From assembly GCF_964275005.1 (NCBI RefSeq), contig NC_092690.1, positions 12,776,010 through 12,840,009 on the forward strand: a DNA stretch of 64,000 nt, read 5' to 3'. The position numbers were made by a program, and so were the translations under genes. The notes below the pieces were generated by a model. That model did not search any database. It was given only the letters and a program-made list of their open reading frames with translations, and was not told where the DNA came from. Below, one piece after another: positions 35,549 through 48,480 of the stretch (positions are counted from its first letter, which is position 1; every line of letters starts with the position of its first letter). This DNA comes from Diadema setosum. Taxonomy: Eukaryota > Echinodermata > Echinoidea > Diadematoida > Diadematidae.

Positions 35549-35985
35549 AGGTACTAGCCCACATTTGCAAACCCACGAAAATCAAAACTGCATAAAACAG
35601 GTCCAATATGACTTCAAGTACAAGTTATAACAGTACACTTGTGTAACATACCTCACATGTCGCTCTTTGTCTGTACCATTCGATAAAAGAGAGAAAATCA
35701 TCGTTTTAAAATCAATTTTCAAACCGGGTCAACCCGACCCAAAATCGAATTACGAGCGCGGGCTATAGCTACGTACATTGTACATGTAACACGTACGTGG
35801 ACCGGAGCTAGCGAGTGTTATACGCATGCATACGGATTACGGTGCATTTTCATTTATTTTTATGAAAGTAATGGACTAACTGGAACGAAATTTTGCACAG
35901 GTGTTACTGCAATCATACCCAAACTCCATGCTAACTATGAGAGTCAGACCAATTGCTGCAGGTTTACAAATGTGGGCTAATACCT
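35549..35985. mobile_element. TTAA-flanked MITE, single copy (437 bp)
   Basis: Ends AGGTACTAGCCCACATTTGC and ACAAATGTGGGCTAATACCT lie between TTAA at 35545-35548 and 35986-35989. No coding capacity. Confidence 0.85.
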
Positions 35986-36808
35986 TTAAAATGTGACTGC
36001 CACTCTGCAGATCTATACAATGTACAGCGAATGTATCCTGGACAACGATTACAACAATCATCTTCAACTAGACCTCACTTCATGTATTTGTCAGGCATCA
36101 TCTTTGTTAGATTTAAATTACTTGAAGGACAAACTTTTACTTTTTCAACTTGAATATTTTGGGTATATAGCGCTTACTCTATGCTTACGTGTACCATCCA
36201 GCAAGGATGTATCACATCAGTACACAAAATGGAAACAATGGGCACCACTTTCTTCACAGATAATAATGCTGTCTTCCACATTATTACAAATGAGAAATCA
36301 GAAAAATATGTAACAAATTCATAACAGTCTTATCCAGTGAGGACTTCAGGTGTTGTCTACAGTGTACAATGTACAAGTACAATGTACATACCACTGGATG
36401 TAGAATACAACGGTAAAATTCATGAGTCTACACATGTACAACTTACAGTACCGGTACCTGTGTACAATGTACAGTACTGTATGTCATGTTACATTTCTGT
36501 TTGAATTGCCTTGAAATTTGAGCTACCACAAAAAGACTCCCTCAGCTGCATTTAGTTTTTCGATCAGCCGTCAAAATTATTACCCTGAATTGCAATATGT
36601 GGAAATAATTCATCCAAAGACATCCTGCAAACCTTGTGACTGGATGTTGTACAATGGTGAAAAAGAAGGCTGAAAGCAATTTCTCAAAACTCACAGATGC
36701 ACAGTCTACATGTTTTTAATCTAGTGTACTTACTGAAATGTGCCATACATGTACATTGTACAAATTGTAAATTGTGATTAATTAGACCTACATGTAATAC
36801 TTTTTGTA

Positions 36809-37620
36809 AAGGCCGTGTCACACCTTTCCGGGCAAGCCTTGCGTGCAACTTGCAAAGAGCATTTTTGACTACCCGGAGGTCCCCGTAGATGATCCGCACA
36901 CGACAGTACCTAGCATGTATCTCAACCGTAGTCGCCCGGAGGTGCGCACGCATATATTTTTACCTACAACCGTGTTTAGGCCCTGTCACACCTTTCCGGG
37001 CAATAAAGCTACTCGGACTTGTTACGTGTAGGGATTTTCTAGCATACCGGACATTCCTGAGGGCAGAAAGGGATTTAAGCGAGTCAGCGCATGTGTCTTA
37101 CTTGCTGGACGCGTTCTACTTAAATTATACTTGCGAGTATACTGTGTGACCTTTGTACCAGTCGCGTGGGGGCTGACAACTCAATGAAGGAATTCCTCTA
37201 ATGGAATGGCTGAAATCCCACAAAATTTCATTATCTTGGCTGCATACGGGACTGCGAAGTACCTGCGTGGGAGTTGCCTGGGAAGTGCTGCCGCTAAGGG
37301 CCTCCTACTGGCGTTCTGCGTGGACCTCTACGGGCATTCCCGCGACTCACCCGGAAAAAGTTTTGGTCATGTTCAAAACTTGGCTGCGGTTAAATCGGAC
37401 TTGCGTGAGCACCTCTGGGCAACTACGCGCTAGATACTGTCAGGTGCGGACCAACTGCGGAGAGCTCCAGAGAGTAAATTTGTTCCCCCGTACGGTATGA
37501 CAAGGCATGAATGAAAATTGCAAACATTCTTGTTCGCCCGCTGAAAATCTTTTACGTGCTGGAAATCACCTCCTCGCCACAAGCCCGCGTAGCTTGCCCG
37601 GAATGGTGTGACACGGCCTT
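36809..37620. mobile_element. Inverted-repeat element, 812 bp, single copy
   Basis: Ends AAGGCCGTGTCACACCTTTC and GGTGTGACACGGCCTT, with CCGGGCAAGC / GCTTGCCCGG next inside. A second internal copy of the end motif lies at 36979-37002 (AGGCCCTGTCACACCTTTCC). The interior is GC-richer than its surroundings and yields spurious open frames. Confidence 0.8.
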
Positions 37621-37716
37621 AAGTAATATCAAGTTCATAAATTTGCTTTTAACTGAGACCCACTCTGCACTGCCTCTTGCCCCTCCCAAGTCCACCACAC
37701 ACCTTGAAGTTCAGCA

Positions 37717-37942
37717 TACTGTAAAACAAGGAATGTTCACATGTATGCATCTTAATTTCGCAAATTTCGCGAAAGCCAAGATTCGCGAAATTAAAATGAA
37801 CGCGAAAGTTCTTGTCTACACTACAAATGTATGTGCATTTAATGTGAGAAGCAACTCGCAAAAATTTCATGCCACAAAAAAGGCCATTGTTTCCAATTTG
37901 CAAAAATTTCATGGCACAAAAATATTGTGTTTTACTACAGTA
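37717..37942. mobile_element. MITE-3-related element (variant shared with 57998)
   Basis: TACTGTAAAACAAGGAATGT and GTTTTACTACAGTA ends. Interior AAAGTTCTTGTCTACACT is shared with 57998-58165. Confidence 0.65.
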
Positions 37943-40900
37943 AATCCACGCAGCAAGCATACAGCATGTACAGTATTCAAAATAAGGTGCTGTCATGATG
38001 TAGTGGTCTTTGTGTTTCTAATTTATGACCAACACACAGATCTTATTTAATTTTTTTTTCCCCCTACTGTAGCACGAAGTGAAATCATTTTGTAACACTT
38101 TATACCAATTTTGTAAAGTGAATCATTCTTTCAAACACATTTCTGTTGTTATAATGTTTTAACTGATGATGGCTTTTCGGGGAGGAGAGGGGTGGGGGTG
38201 TCTCCTTCCTAGCGTATGGAGCTTTTGAATAACATAATTTTTAAGCTGTGGTTGCGCAAAATGCATAAAAATTTCAACACCACAAAAATTCCATTTTTAC
38301 AATATAGTACATAGTACACAGTACGTGGTTGCACCAACCTGCTCTTAAAATTAAGTGTACACATGCAATGTGACTGTGTCCATTGTACATGTATGTTCTA
38401 CATACAGTAGACCTGTACAACTACAGTATGTACATGTACTTGTGATCATATCACAAGGAAGGTCTACAGTTTAAAAAAAAAAAAAAAAAATTGTAGATTT
38501 GCAGACAGGTACAAAATGTACATGTGTGACACACAAGTGCCCCTCAGATTTTTTAAATGCTTTATCATTTTATTGTTTTCATAGAGAATATGAATCTGAT
38601 TACTGTACACTGTACATAATATGAAAGAGGTCAAAGACAAAGAAAAGTACATACAGTGTAGACTATCTCAGAATTATTTCTGTGACCCACAATTCTATTG
38701 GTCAAGTTTGAATTGGCTTTCAAATAGACAAAAATAAACATGCAGTGAGCTATTTAACATAATTAAGAAAGTTGTTGTAGGGAATTATAGGCCTTTATGC
38801 ACCCAATTTTCAGTTGCTAAAAGGGTTAAAGAGCTCTTGCATATGGGCAGTCCTGTGAGGTTGTGTTTCATCATCTGATAGGTCTAAAAAAGCCTGCACA
38901 AGGGTTTGACCTCCCATGCCACAATTTGATCACGCACAAAAGCATCTATAGGTTTCTGAACATACTCTAACTTTAATACATGAAGCCGGCAGTCAAATTT
39001 TGGACAGCGTTATGGTCAAATTATGCCCCATGTACAATTGTACTTGTGGCTTGTATAGGTAGCGAGAATCCTGCGATCTGGTCAAGAGCTACGTGTATGC
39101 ACTGATTTTTTTACTGGCCGCACGCTGAGTCATAGTGGTATTATCGTGCACCTGTAGCAAGAGTACAACTTGTACGCGCACTTGAAACAAAGGTTCACGC
39201 ACCAAGCAAGAGTTCGTGCACTTGGTAGGAGACTCCTATTGGCTAAAAAATCATGCATCCATGCATCCAACAATTACTGGATGCATGGTTTTGATGATTT
39301 TCAGGCTCTCATCTAAGGCAAGCCAAAAGGAAATGCATCCAGTAAATTTGTCAATGGGCAATTTAATAAACATGGTAGATAAATGGGTTTTGGGCAAGAA
39401 AATTACCCATTACATAACACAGATGACGCACACATTTTTTTTTTTTTTTTTTTTTTTGTGCGTCAGTCGGAATATTAAGTGTGCATGCAGTAACGGTGGA
39501 ATTTAGCCTTCGGCTAAACCCACTCAGCTTTGCCTCATTAAAAGTTGCCTTTCTTTACATGTATTATGCACACAATTACAACTGATGCCCTCAGACCGCC
39601 TGTGTGCGTCGCGTCATTTGTATAGCGTCTATTGACTTTCGCTTCCTTAACCAGGATAGTGCATTCATTTATAGCATGCATTACCAATATTGAATTGAGG
39701 AGACTCGGACTATTAAACATTAGTTACATTAGACTAGATTTAGGCCCTACTGCAGAATAATGGTAACAACACTAACAGTTACAGTTAGATAGAGCCACGG
39801 ATGGAAGAGGGTTATTAATATATTCACCTCCACATTCATACCTGAGCTGCAGTTTGGGGATTATTTCAACAAGTAACAAGTAACAAATAACACTACAGAA
39901 ACCTACCAACTTTGCATTCTACTTCTAAATCTACATAAATTGTATGTTGATAAGTTTACTAGGCCTACGTTAAATTCACATCTATTGACATTGTTACAAT
40001 TTGTACGGTCTTACAATCACATGCTGCAAGCTAGTCTGTGATAGTGAACTTTATAGGTATAGGTTTGGCTTGAGCCCAACAGCAGCATGCATTTTTTTTT
40101 TTACAACATAATCTGTAACAGTTTATAGGTCCTAGTTCTGGTGTATCGTTACACAAAATCTCACAAAGCAGCATTGCACCGCCGCAAAAGGCTACACCGG
40201 CTTGCTTGCCTTGGCCATAAGCCATTGCATTCACTGTACGCCAGCCCGCACACAACTGCCTCGCCGATCGCCACCACAACAAAGAACCAATCGAATGGGC
40301 GAGCGGAGTGCAACGTAAAACAACCTCAAACGTACGAAACAGAACCCAGCGCAATACAGAACACCATACAAGATCTACACGCAGGCATTTTTAAACTCCT
40401 GCAGAAATAGGGTGCGACCAAATCATGTAAACTTATGCTCAATTCGAACTGTCTTGTGTGAATATGTCCTTACCCCTGATCCAAGGTTTGATCTAGAACA
40501 TCCATGTGGTCGAAGTGAATGGGAAAAGGGAAAACGAATCAGGATTTCTAGCGGTGATCACGGGGCCAAACAAGTTGGTCATGTGAGCCAAACGCTGAAC
40601 ATGTGACAAATTCACATCAGTGTAGTAAATCGTGTGTGAAGCTGCTGGCGTAGCATTATGCAGGCAGGGCAGTACATGTACGCATAATACAGCATACATG
40701 CAACGCACTTTCCGGTGCATATCAAATCGTATGCAAAGACCACCCTGGAAGGCTAGGCGCGAGATAAAGTTAAACAAGAATATTAATCCGCAGTTCACAG
40801 GGGCTTTTTTAAAAAGAAAGTATTTACTTTGCATTGGTTAAGTTCGAGTATTTTTAATGTACAGCATACTGTGCGCTGAAATATATAGCAGGTCCATTTG

Positions 40901-41419
40901 CTATACCTAGAAATGAATGGGATATAAAAGATCCAGGATTATTTTACATAGGACGTATGAATAATTTGAATTCCTTTGTCGAGGGTGAAAGCTCCGTTTC
41001 ACTTATGGAGGTGTTCATGAATATTCAAATAGATATCACCTGATACAGTATGTTGTATGTCATGTGAGCTAATGTTTTATTTCACACCCGGTAGCCCCCC
41101 CCCCCCCTTTTTTTTTATACAGTTTGTTATGCTTTGTGAGACACTAGGCCAACATGGTTTGTTTGTTTTTGTTTTGTTTTGTTGTTTTTTTTTTCATTTT
41201 CTTTCGTTCGTTGACTAAATATGATGGCACTGAAAGCGAAAGTGAAAAATCAAACCTTTCAATTCACACACGACATAAAATAAAAAGCAATAACAGTCAT
41301 ACAACACATAAGATTACAATGTATTTGCGAATGTGTATGCCACATATTAAATCAATTAAACAGCACGGACAGAGGCACGTAATGTCTCCCTCAATGGCCT
41401 ACCACGTATGCCTATTAGG
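37943..41419. other. Intergenic stretch, no gene recognised
   Basis: Simple tracts (A-run at 38472, T-run at 39436), a short inverted repeat around GCATCCATGCATCCA (39250-39290), and a CpG-richer patch at 40160-40340 with CCAAT and GGGCGAGCGG. That patch could be a promoter, but no exon is recognisable on either side. Confidence 0.4.
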
Positions 41420-41423
41420 TTAA

Positions 41424-41804
41424 AGGGATAGTACAGTTTTGGTGGAGATGAGAATTGGGTTTTTAACTTTTTGCGAGATACCAAGAAAACACTTACTATA
41501 TAGTACAGCACATACCATTTTAAGAGGTATTCAAAGTTTTATTTGATGAAAATCGGGTTTGGAATGACTGAAACATCAAAAAACAAAGTAAAACAAAGCA
41601 ATTCTAATAAAGTGTGGGTCCCACACTTTATTAGAATAGCTCTTTTTTGATATCTCAGCCATTTCAAAACCAATTTTCATCAAATAAACGTTGGAATTCC
41701 TCATAGAATTACATGCTCTTTCATATCTTATAAGAGGTTTCTCATGATCACCAAAAAATGTTAGAAACCTGAAATTAGGTCTCAACCATAACTGTACAAT
41801 CCCT
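41424..41804. mobile_element. MITE-2 copy 6
   Basis: AGGGATAGTACAGTTTTGGT and ACCATAACTGTACAATCCCT between TTAA (41420-41423, 41805-41808). Confidence 0.88.
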
Positions 41805-42180
41805 TTAAGTGTTAAAAGAAACATAAACAGAATCGACTGTTAATCGTCACACTCTCACAAAGCCAATTCGATGACCACATTGGTTTGAATCACTTAAGTT
41901 TAAAAAAGAAGAAACAATTAGTTCCTTCATAAAGATGATGACAAGACCGATGAGTAGCAAAGGACCTATGCCTACAGCCTCAAACGAAGTAAACACACAT
42001 GCATTAGGTTTATACGGAATAAACTATACGCAATTACAAACAGTCCATAATATTATAGTAAAATAATCTCATGGACACTGAAAAAGAGATAGGGCATATC
42101 TCTTCAGGGGGGGGGGGGGGGTGTGGCTCTAAATGATTTGGGGACACTCTCAGATATAGAAGACCGAGACAGACTGCTAC

Positions 42181-42930
42181 ACCCCTGGTGGTCTGTCCTT
42201 TAAGTATAATTATTATACTAGTAATACATATAGGTCAGTCAAATTTGTGTTTTAGGGAGGGTTACTGGATTCCTTTGGCATAAGAAACTTTAAAGGACAA
42301 GCCCACCTTCATATACATATGGATTGAGTGAATGCAACAATATTAGCAGAACACATCAGTGAAAGTTTGAGGAAAATCCGACAATCCGTTCAAAAAAAAT
42401 GAATTTTTGAAATATCTGCGCAATGACTGCTGGATGGAAAGACTACTACAGTGTATGTCACATGCGTACAACACTATAAGGAAATTAAAAAGAGAATTTC
42501 ACAAAACTTTACTTTTTGAAAAAAAAAAAGTGCACATTTCTTCGACTTGTAACTGACGTATGTTAAGGATAATATTATTCCCCCTGCCTTCTAAAGAGAG
42601 AAGTCGAGTGTTCTTTTGTTATGCGAGAAAGTGAAAATATGTTGAATTTTCTTTATTCTTTTTTATATCGTTGTACACATGTGACATCACAAGCTATAGT
42701 AGTCTTCTCATCGAGCCGTGACTGAGGAAAAAACTAAAAAAAACCAACAACAAACAAACAAAAAAACAAAAAACAAACTTTTGAACGGATTGTTCGTTTT
42801 CCTCAAACTCTCACTGATGTGTTCTACTAATATTGCTGCATTCACTAAACCCATGTCTGTGAAGGTAAACTTGTCCTTTAGTAATACTTATATATAGGTC
42901 AGTCAAATTTGTGTTTTAGGGGGGTTCTTT
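42181..42930 (+). repeat. Direct repeats flanking the intact MITE-6
   Basis: GGTCAGTCAAATTTGTGTTT occurs at about 42232 and 42898. Both copies are preceded by GTCCTTTA, the MITE-6 terminus, so a unit of element end plus flank is duplicated. Confidence 0.75.
42290..42880. mobile_element. MITE-6, intact copy (about 590 bp)
   Basis: Inverted arms of about 95 bp: AGGACAAGCCCACCTTCATA at left and GTGAAGGTAAACTTGTCCTT at right, with TCCGACAATCCGTTCAAAA / TTTTGAACGGATTGTTCG at the inner ends. TTAA at the left, TTTA at the right. Confidence 0.82.
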
Positions 42931-44700
42931 AAGCTTGATTACATTGTCTGTTATTCAAAGTATTTTGTTTGAAATATATGATGTATTATGTGTTCAGATG
43001 AATGTTTGATGTAGAAAAATAAAATATCCCAGTGGGAAAAAAATAACTTTAAGCTTGTTTGTTTGTCTATATCTCTGTCTGTTTGTATCTGTCTGTCTGA
43101 CTGTTTGTTTGTTTGTTTGTTTGTTTGTTTGTTTGTTTGTTTCATTCTTTCTTTGTTTCTTTGTTTGGCGGGATGACAGGTTATGTGCATGATAGGGGAA
43201 ACTTCTGTATAGGGTCTTTGATAAAAAAAAAAAAAAACTATTATAGGAAGTAGACCTATACAATGATTAGACCTATTATACTGATACCATGTAGGCCTAT
43301 ACTTTCATTATTGTTCATCAGCATGTGCTTTTTAACATTGGTGGCGCTGTTGAACAAGACAAAAGTCCGTGTATCTGTGCAAATAAATTCACATGGGAAA
43401 CGGTACGTTCCTCTGAACGAGTTTGATGTGGTATGAGCGGTCAATCATAATTCAGAGTCGGAGGGTCCATTTTGGGGATCTCTGTAAGCGAGATTCACGA
43501 AAGGGCGTCTGCATCAGTATCTTTCCATTTCAATTTTAATAATTTTCAATAAACGCAGCATATGATAGAAACAGATCTATTCAAAATCAACTATCCATAT
43601 GATTGAAAAAAAAAAGTTATGGAACTGATATTTTTACAGGGAAACACGCGGATACCATAACCTCACAACAAATGCTTTCCCATTGTCTTTGCCCACAGAT
43701 TTCATTGTAGGGCCTTATTATTATTTTGGGTATAATTCTAATGAGCGATTAATTGCATTCTCTTTCAGGTCCTGAAAATCAGTGTTGTTATATAGGCCAC
43801 TGAGTATTGCAAATTATCATATATTAATGCTATACATTTGATTTTAATTGTTTTTTAATTATCAAGTGAAGATTTGTGGACAAGTTAATGGAAGACGTAT
43901 CGGTGAATGCATTATCTCGCCTGCAACTTTTTTTTCTTTTTTTTACGCTGGTGCGACTAAAATCGTTGATCCGTGAAAAACTGACAGTTTTGGAAATCCA
44001 TGGTGGCTTTATTTTTTTTTTAGATTCACTTGAGGTCCAATTTTGATGAGTGTATACCATTTTGACCATTGCAGCTTCTTCCTTTGAAGGAATTGCAGAT
44101 TGATTTTATTTTTGAATTTCTTTTTTATACATAAATGAAATACAGAGTCAATTGAACGAACTAATTAAGCACAGTATAATATGAATCTGACAGTCAAAAC
44201 AGATAAACATTATTATTAATTCAAATTCATATCCAATATTTTTTTTCTAACACTTTAATTGAGCAGATCATCTGCTTATTCTCCAAGATTTTATATGTCC
44301 TTTGTAGATTTTAAAATGGCGTCCCTTTATGAATAGGCCGAATGTGTTGAAGGGTAACACTCCATACTTGTGAAACAAAGTGAAAATTAAAAAAAAAACA
44401 ACAATGTGGTGCATTAGACATAAAAGCATGCACATGCTGTCTATACTAAGAGCCCTTGGAGCCATTTATATTTAAACATATCCCATCAGCATGAACACTC
44501 TTACTCACACTGACACTGACACTGACACTGACACTGACACTGAACAAGAAAAGAGGAGGAAATACAGACCGAAAGTTACACCGCATTCGTTAAAAGAAAG
44601 AAAAAGTTCACAGGAAAGGAACTTGGTCTGTATTTACGAAGGGGAGGTTTTAGAATTGATACCACTGTGTGCTGGTCATATAGTGAGATAGAGACTTAAG
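42925..44700. other. Intergenic stretch, no gene recognised
   Basis: Contains (TTTG)n at 43103-43142 and a hexamer tract (CTGACA)n at 44508-44541. Nothing else stands out. Confidence 0.5.
44505..44541 (+). repeat. (CTGACA)n hexamer microsatellite
   Basis: Six near-perfect hexamers. Open in one frame as Thr-Asp repeats, but with no coding context. Confidence 0.95.
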
Positions 44701-44739
44701 GGCCTATTATTATATATACATTTTGTATATGTATATAAT

Positions 44740-44785
44740 TTACTATGTATGTATATGTATATATATATGTATATATATATATATG

Positions 44786-44836
<51 letters not shown>
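44740..44836 (+). repeat. (TA)n tract, left of the palindrome
   Basis: TA and TATG repeats ending directly at the palindrome. Confidence 0.95.
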
Positions 44837-44837
<1 letters not shown>

Positions 44838-44838
<1 letters not shown>

Positions 44839-45037
44839 CAGAAGTATTGGAACAAGTTCACTCGGTTGACATCAGGTTCATCCGTGTTTTATTGCTACTC
44901 GGAGTTTCATGCCACCTTCATTTAGGGGCAATCATCGGGATGATTGCCCCTAAATGAAGGTGGCATGAAACTCCGAGTAGCAATAAAACACGGATGAACC
45001 TGATGTCAACCGAGTGAACTTGTTCCAATACTTCTGT
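44838..45037. repeat. Perfect palindrome, two 99-base arms with a GG centre
   Basis: 44838-44936 and 44939-45037 are exact reverse complements, separated by GG. The left edge abuts a (TA)n tract, and another (TA)n tract starts about 65 bases from the right edge. An RNA from either strand would be a perfect hairpin. Confidence 0.92.
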
Positions 45038-45099
45038 CTAAAGCTCTTACTTTGAGGATATCGAGCACTCTTCATAGAAGGATAGAACCACCAAGTGTG

Positions 45100-45185
<86 letters not shown>

Positions 45186-45186
45186 C
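45100..45186 (+). repeat. (TA)n tract, right of the palindrome
   Basis: About 40 TA units. Confidence 0.97.
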
Positions 45187-45189
45187 CGT

Positions 45190-46387
45190 TTGGTATATAT
45201 CCGTCGGGAATAATAAATGTAGTTTGTTGAGGATTGAAAAGTGCTCAAAAGTGCTCAATATAATACTATATATATGTAATGACGTCATCATAATCTCTTT
45301 TAACGGGGAAATCCAGTCCAAATATTAAGTTACAGTCTGATAAAAAAAAAAAAGAGTAAGATCTTTTGAGTTCAACGATAAAAATTTGACGGAAATCGGA
45401 AAGTTTTGCTAATTTCTGCAAAACAGTTCTTGTACAGTGGATATGAATATGCAAATGAGTTAGCTAACCATACCCTCACAATTTTTCTTCGATGGTGTGA
45501 AAAAAAAAATGACGAAAATTCAATGTTTCTGTCATTGAAGTCTGAAACATGATGTTATTCCTATAGTTGAATAGCAGTGATTAACATGTTTTAGGATTGC
45601 ATAATAATTATGACAAAGATTAATTGCAGCACATCATAATTGTCTGCGTGTTCGTTGACGATAATGAAAACATGAAAGTTGGGTGTCTTTCGTCTTTCAT
45701 ACGACAAATTATTCTTTATTAACTTAACTAGCGGTCTAAAAGTGAAATTGTAAACTATTAGAAAATAAACAAAAGTATATGGTCCACGCTGTTGAAACGG
45801 AAATGTCAGTCTCAATCAATGTCGATAGTAAAACTATAGGTATAGTGTGCACTTAGGCAATCAGAATGTCATTAACCTGCTTTATATTGCAACTTGAAAT
45901 ATTACATTTCAATATAACAATGAAGAGCACATTAATAGATAGTACACTGAACTCGGACAAAAACAAAATATTGTCATTAGTTTTTTGACTAATTATTTAG
46001 GCTTTCAGTTCAACAACAACAAAAAAACGGATCAAGAATAAAAAGGATGAGGTAAGAATGAAGGAGTGAGAATTTAAGAGAAAGCGGAAGCGAAAAAAAG
46101 AGATTACATTAATTTCTGTGGTGTTATTGAATGACAATTTTCCTAATGCATGTATGATTAATTCATAGTCGTCGCATCACTGATCATGTCTTATCAAATG
46201 AACTTTAGTTCTTAGAACCTGCTACATATGCATTGAAAAAGAAAATGTGTGTTTGGGAATACGCTTTTTCCGCTTTGTCCTTTTTATTATTGTTTGTTTG
46301 TCTTTCATGATCACGATGGCAGACGATATTATGGGCATGGTTATTACGAAGACAGACTTTAATACTGAGCCTGTCCGGACAAAAAGG
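45190..46387. other. Intergenic stretch, nothing recognised
   Basis: Very AT-rich sequence with short A-runs; no repeat partner in the window. Confidence 0.5.
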
Positions 46388-46612
46388 TACTGTAAAAATT
46401 GATATTTTCGCGCGAGTACATTTTCGCGCTCAACCGGGTAAGATGGATTTCGCGTTTTTTTCGTGTTTTCGTGTTTTTAATTCGGCGAAATCAGGACGTT
46501 AACTACTGGAACATAATAAATGGCATGCAAAAATATTCGCGTGCTTTTATTTTCGCGCTATTGATTATAGCGTCTGGTTGCGCGAAATGCGCGAAAATTT
46601 CCAGTTTTACAA
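46388..46612. mobile_element. MITE-3 copy 4
   Basis: TACTGTAAAAATTGATATTT and CGAAAATTTCCAGTTTTACA ends; many TTTCGCG blocks. Confidence 0.78.
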
Positions 46613-48239
46613 AAATGGTATAATAGGTGTTTAAAAGCCCTAAAATAATTTTAGTGTATTTTCTCATTCAATACTGCTTCGTCTTGGTCTTCGAATCCTG
46701 ATCTATGCATTTTCATAATGATTTTGTTATTGTAGTTACAGCTAGACAAACAGTATTCAAAATCTAGACTAATGTAGTTACTTCAGACCACCAGCTTTCA
46801 TTCAAAATTCAAGTATGCCCAATGATTCACTAAAAAGCAGGAAAAATACTCGCGGGCTCTGAGAGCTTGTGACAGATATAGAAATTTGCAGTTTTTATAC
46901 TTTCAGAAAAAAAAAATCAGTCAGATTATGCAAAGCTCAGGAGATGAAAATAGACAGGCGGTATCATAAATTCGAAATGTTCGTTTCGGAACTTCTGATG
47001 ATGATCCAGGAATACCAACACAAGAGAAAATAGTGGCATAATGTTTTAGTTTTTGTAGGCATGTTCTAATTCTCGTATATCAGTATGCCTATAACTTGCG
47101 TATTTTTCGAATCACCCTGTAACTCAGAAAAGAGGAATAGAGTTGCTCGTCAGAGAATTCAAATTGTTTTATTGTTTGTGTGACAATGCGTTGATTTCTG
47201 ATTACATAAAAAAAAGATATTGAAGAAGGTGGAGTCTACTACGAACGAAAGGAAAGGTTGGGGGGGGGGGGCCTTTTGTCCGACGTATCAGTAACTGCAG
47301 CTTTCTTCCAATCGCGCTTTTTTTCCTTCTTCTTTTTGAGGCTAATGCGCTGTCTCTGAATTAGCTGCAATATTATTGTTCTCTCCGACTTGTAATGTTA
47401 TCGTGTGCAAAGAAGACAAGTGGTACTTTGATTACCGTCGGTTGTTGGCATTGATATGACTTGATTTGTCTTCTTACTATTTTTCTATCAATACATTGAA
47501 CCTTGAAGAAGTATACAGTACGTCCCTGTTGCAGCTGCATGCTTTTCGCAAGAAGCTATGCTGGGATGGTATCTACGGTGACATCAAATACCAATTTACT
47601 GATGTAGCAAAGTGTATTGGCAGATAGCGAATATGATCAATGATATGATATTATATTCAGGTACAAAATTACTAGGTGCGTGACTTAATAGGCCTAAAAA
47701 CCAGACCGGTGAATCTCTAGAATCTTGGATCCTACTGCACTGGGAGCTGCATGTTCCGTAAGCATTCGGATTTTCCTTTTGATACTTGGTACTTGGTACT
47801 TGGTTGAGATCCTCCTGAATACTCCCACTGGAGTTTTAACTGGAGGTGCCGAAGGTTGGACATTTAAACAATAATTATTCCATGAAGTAACATCTCTTTA
47901 GATTTAACTGAATCAGTTTGTGCGATTACGGAAGAAGGAAGTTCATTCCATATTTTTCATTGTGCGGGGAAAAATGAGTTCCTGTGGACTTCCAGTCTGG
48001 AGGATGGTACTTCGAACTGGTGAGAATGATCGGCTTTTAGAAAGCGGAAAATGTGTTACGGCCGAAACAGGTGTTCTCTAGCTAACAGTGTAGTCCACTG
48101 ATGCTCGTTGCAACTTTATACGGGGGGGGGGGGGGGGGGGGGTTAAAAAGAAAGAAGAAAACAAAAAATAGAACTTGACACACGGGTGACATCACGAACG
48201 CGGGCATGCAGTCAAACTAAAAAGTTGTCATATTTGGCA
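46613..48239. other. Intergenic stretch upstream of the bHLH gene
   Basis: Two G-runs (47261-47270 and 48122-48142). No exon or repeat recognised. Confidence 0.45.
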
Positions 48240-48446
48240 TAGCGCCATCTCGTGACATGAATTACTCACAGGAAATTCAAGATGGCCGTCAGGCTTACGC
48301 TGAGAAAAACCTTTATGGTGTTCACTGCTGTAAACACAGGCTCCTAAACTCTTACAATGAGAGTTTCAATTGCGCTTTTAGCCTGACTTCTATGCTTCAT
48401 CATATCATCTTCGTGACTTACAGTTGTTGTAACGAAGACGAAGAAA
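48240..48446 (+). promoter_or_regulatory. Putative promoter and 5' leader of the bHLH gene
   Basis: Lies directly upstream of the start codon. It contains TTCAAGATGGCCGTCA (48278-48293), matching the YY1-type CAAGATGGC motif often found near transcription starts. A 71-codon open frame from 48257 overlaps the main start in another frame; if transcribed it would act as an upstream ORF. No TATA box is evident. Confidence 0.35.
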
Positions 48447-48480
48447 ATGGCCGAAAATCTCGTGAACGGTGATACTGAAA
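48447..48480 (+). CDS. bHLH gene coding exon 1
   Basis: Encodes MAENLVNGDTE plus one base, then a consensus GTAAGT donor. The start context is good (A at -3, G at +4), and phase 1 fits exon 2, which supplies two bases. No homology supports so short an exon, so it rests on context, donor and phase. An open frame from an upstream ATG at 48257 runs across this start in another frame. Confidence 0.6.

Noticed and set aside
37201..38050. Long overlapping open frames at 37.2-38.05 kb
   Set aside because: They fall across the 812-bp inverted-repeat element and a MITE-3 relative, with no conserved domain and no splice context.
44838..45037. Hammerhead ribozyme in the palindrome (CTGATG near a hairpin)
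   Set aside because: The core needs CTGATGA and GAAA at set places; the sequence has CTGATGTC and lacks the second box.
44745..45328. Open frames of Ile-Tyr repeats
   Set aside because: Translations of (TA)n microsatellites flanking the palindrome.
46690..46710. tRNA B-box-like TTCGAATCC
   Set aside because: No A box, acceptor stem or cloverleaf around it; no tRNA found elsewhere in the window.
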